In this document: in pieces, positions 62,828 to 64,000 of the stretch
How the letters are laid out: every line of letters begins with the position of its first letter
Position numbering within the stretch: position 1 is the first letter of the stretch
NCBI RefSeq assembly: GCF_003363155.1
Contig: NZ_QRBE01000006.1
Coordinates: 62,001 to 126,000, forward strand
DNA length: 64,000 nucleotides
Direction: 5' to 3'
Origin: Dyella monticola
GTDB taxonomy: Bacteria; Pseudomonadota; Gammaproteobacteria; Xanthomonadales; Rhodanobacteraceae
Notes under the pieces: generated by a model
The model's input: the letters and a program-made list of their open reading frames with translations, nothing else
Databases searched by the model: none
Told to the model about the DNA's origin: nothing
Translations under genes and position numbers: made by a program

Positions 62828-63748
62828 ATGGCCGTCGACATCAACGATCTCGCCGCTTTCGTCTCGGTCGCCCGCGCCGGCGGCTTCCGCGATGCGGCAC
62901 GCGTCAGCGGGGTATCCGCCTCCGGCTTGAGCGCAGCGGTGCGCCGCCTGGAGTCGAACCTCGAGGTGCGGCTGCTCAATCGGACCACGCGCAGCGTCGC
63001 GCCCACCGAAGCAGGCTTGCGCCTGATCGAGCGACTTGCGCCGGTGCTTGCGGACATGGATGCGGCGCTGGATGTGTTGAATGGATTTCGCGGCCGTCCT
63101 GCCGGCACACTGAAACTCAATGTTCCTGCCGGCGTTGCCCGCACGCTGTTACCACCCATCATCACCTCGTTTCTACACGCATATCCGGACATTCGCGTCG
63201 AGCTGATCATCGAGGACAGCTTCGTCGACGTGCTCGCCGCCGGTTGCGATGCAGGCATCCGTTATGACGAACGACTGGCGCAGGACATGATCGCCGTGCC
63301 CATCGGTCCGCGCGTGCAACGGTTGGCCACCGCGGCGGCGCCGAGCTATTTGTCTGCACGGGGCAGGCCCGAGCACCCGCGCGAACTGCTCGACCATGCA
63401 TGCCTGCGCATACAGTTCGCAAGCGGCGCATTGCCGGTTTGGGAGTTCGAGCGCGACGGCGAGGTGATCCGCGTGGATCCGACCGGGCCGCTCCTGGTAC
63501 GTCCTGGTGCCGCGATGGATTTCGTCGTCGATGCGGCCGTCGCGGGATTGGGCATCGCTCGCCTCTATGAGCAGACGCTGCGCCCGTATCTTGACAAGGG
63601 GATGCTGGAACCTGTGCTTGAAACATGGTGGCAGGGATTTTCGGGGCCGTTTCTTTATTACGCCGGACATCGCCATTTGCCTGCACCCCTGCGCGCCTTC
63701 GTGGATTTCATCAAGGCAAGCCATGCCGCAGACACATCGCCGTCATGA
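62828..63748 (+). CDS. LysR family transcriptional regulator
   Basis: A 306-residue LysR regulator. The helix-turn-helix is at about 5-62 (GGFRDAARVSGVSASGLSAA, then LLNRTTRSVAPTEAG), and the effector domain carries GCDAGIRYDERLAQDMIAVP and FVVDAAVAGLGIARLYE, close in style to the broken LysR gene at 5404-5886. AGGAAC lies before ATG 62828. It is divergent from the aldo/keto reductase gene and 42 bases before a nitronate monooxygenase-like gene in the same direction, both possible targets. Confidence 0.93.
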   Translation: MAVDINDLAAFVSVARAGGFRDAARVSGVSASGLSAAVRRLESNLEVRLLNRTTRSVAPTEAGLRLIERLAPVLADMDAALDVLNGFRGRPAGTLKLNVPAGVARTLLPPIITSFLHAYPDIRVELIIEDSFVDVLAAGCDAGIRYDERLAQDMIAVPIGPRVQRLATAAAPSYLSARGRPEHPRELLDHACLRIQFASGALPVWEFERDGEVIRVDPTGPLLVRPGAAMDFVVDAAVAGLGIARLYEQTLRPYLDKGMLEPVLETWWQGFSGPFLYYAGHRHLPAPLRAFVDFIKASHAADTSPS

Positions 63749-63790
63749 GGCGCGTCTCATGCTTTTCCCTTCGACTAGGAGCCATAGGCC

Positions 63791-64000
63791 ATGGCCACTG
63801 ATTCCCCCGCCTCGCTGCTCCATCTGTTGAGTATCTCGCTGCCGATCATCCAGGCCCCGATGGCGGGCGTGTCGTCACCGGCGATGGCTGCCGCCGTCAG
63901 CAACCACGGCGGCCTTGGTTCGCTGGGCGTGGGCGCCATGAACGCCGCCAAGGCATGCGAGGCCATCGCACAGTTTCGCGCACTGAGTACGGGGCCGCTG
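63791..64000 (+). CDS. Nitronate monooxygenase-like protein (partial)
   Basis: The frame from ATG 63791 is open to the window end (70 codons). SLPIIQAPMAGVSSPAMAAA and NHGGLGSLGVGAMN are the first two strands of the FMN-binding barrel of 2-nitropropane dioxygenase/nitronate monooxygenase. These enzymes oxidise alkyl nitronates such as propionate 3-nitronate with FMN. AGGAG lies 9 bases upstream. The active-site His lies beyond the window. Confidence 0.85.
   Translation, partial: MATDSPASLLHLLSISLPIIQAPMAGVSSPAMAAAVSNHGGLGSLGVGAMNAAKACEAIAQFRALSTGPL

Overview
The window is a GC-rich proteobacterial chromosome segment. Protein style points to the Xanthomonadales, most likely the Rhodanobacteraceae (Dyella, Luteibacter, Rhodanobacter group). 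The hints are an XAC0095-type small protein, a GH115 xylan glucuronidase beside an SGNH esterase with a XylR-like operator, a chromosomal class A beta-lactamase, and many LysR-plus-oxidoreductase cassettes. This placement is inference from family resemblance, not a search. I recognised no tRNA, rRNA, CRISPR array, insertion sequence, prophage or replication origin.

Layout. 0-7 kb: the end of an M61 peptidase, a divergent LysR/NmrA pair, then a decaying stretch (SDR remnant, frameshifted outer-membrane protein, broken LysR gene) mixed with intact small genes and a TolB-like secreted protein. 7-12 kb: a DUF4304 protein, an XAC0095-type protein and an orphan HWE histidine kinase with three GAF domains. 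12-14.5 kb: LysR with a carboxymuconolactone decarboxylase-like protein, a flavin-oxidase-like protein and a DUF1348 protein. 15-18.3 kb: an apparent operon of BMP-type periplasmic binding protein, sensor kinase and OmpR-type regulator, with no transporter genes. 18.5-25.5 kb: small secreted proteins, topoisomerase IB, and a LysR, SDR, tautomerase and glutathione transferase run. 25.5-43 kb: carbohydrate-active and hydrolytic enzymes, a GlxA-type regulator opposite an HD protein, a beta-lactamase with an altered KTG box, an Lrp regulator, an EamA exporter, an aldo/keto reductase and MsrA.

43-48 kb: an M1-type peptidase, then a translationally coupled Rieske oxygenase and amino-acid/amine permease. 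48.5-56 kb: the most striking locus, a cytoplasmic poly-HAMP hybrid kinase of about 1,800 residues containing a 276-bp tandem repeat, overlapping by ATGA a second hybrid kinase. 56-59.3 kb: a metallo-beta-lactamase-fold hydrolase and an ArsR-led operon of two DUF899 thioredoxin-like proteins plus a small CxxC membrane protein that uses a GTG start. 59.7-64 kb: a DUF155/RMND1-like protein, a PAP2 phosphatase, a 7-bp tandem repeat, a divergent aldo/keto reductase and LysR pair, and the start of a nitronate monooxygenase-like gene.

How it fits together: most of the segment is accessory sensing and detoxification. Four intact LysR genes each sit beside redox or electrophile-handling enzymes. Several signalling genes (HWE kinase, poly-HAMP relay) lack a nearby DNA-binding output. 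A small group of enzymes addresses xylan or pectin side chains.
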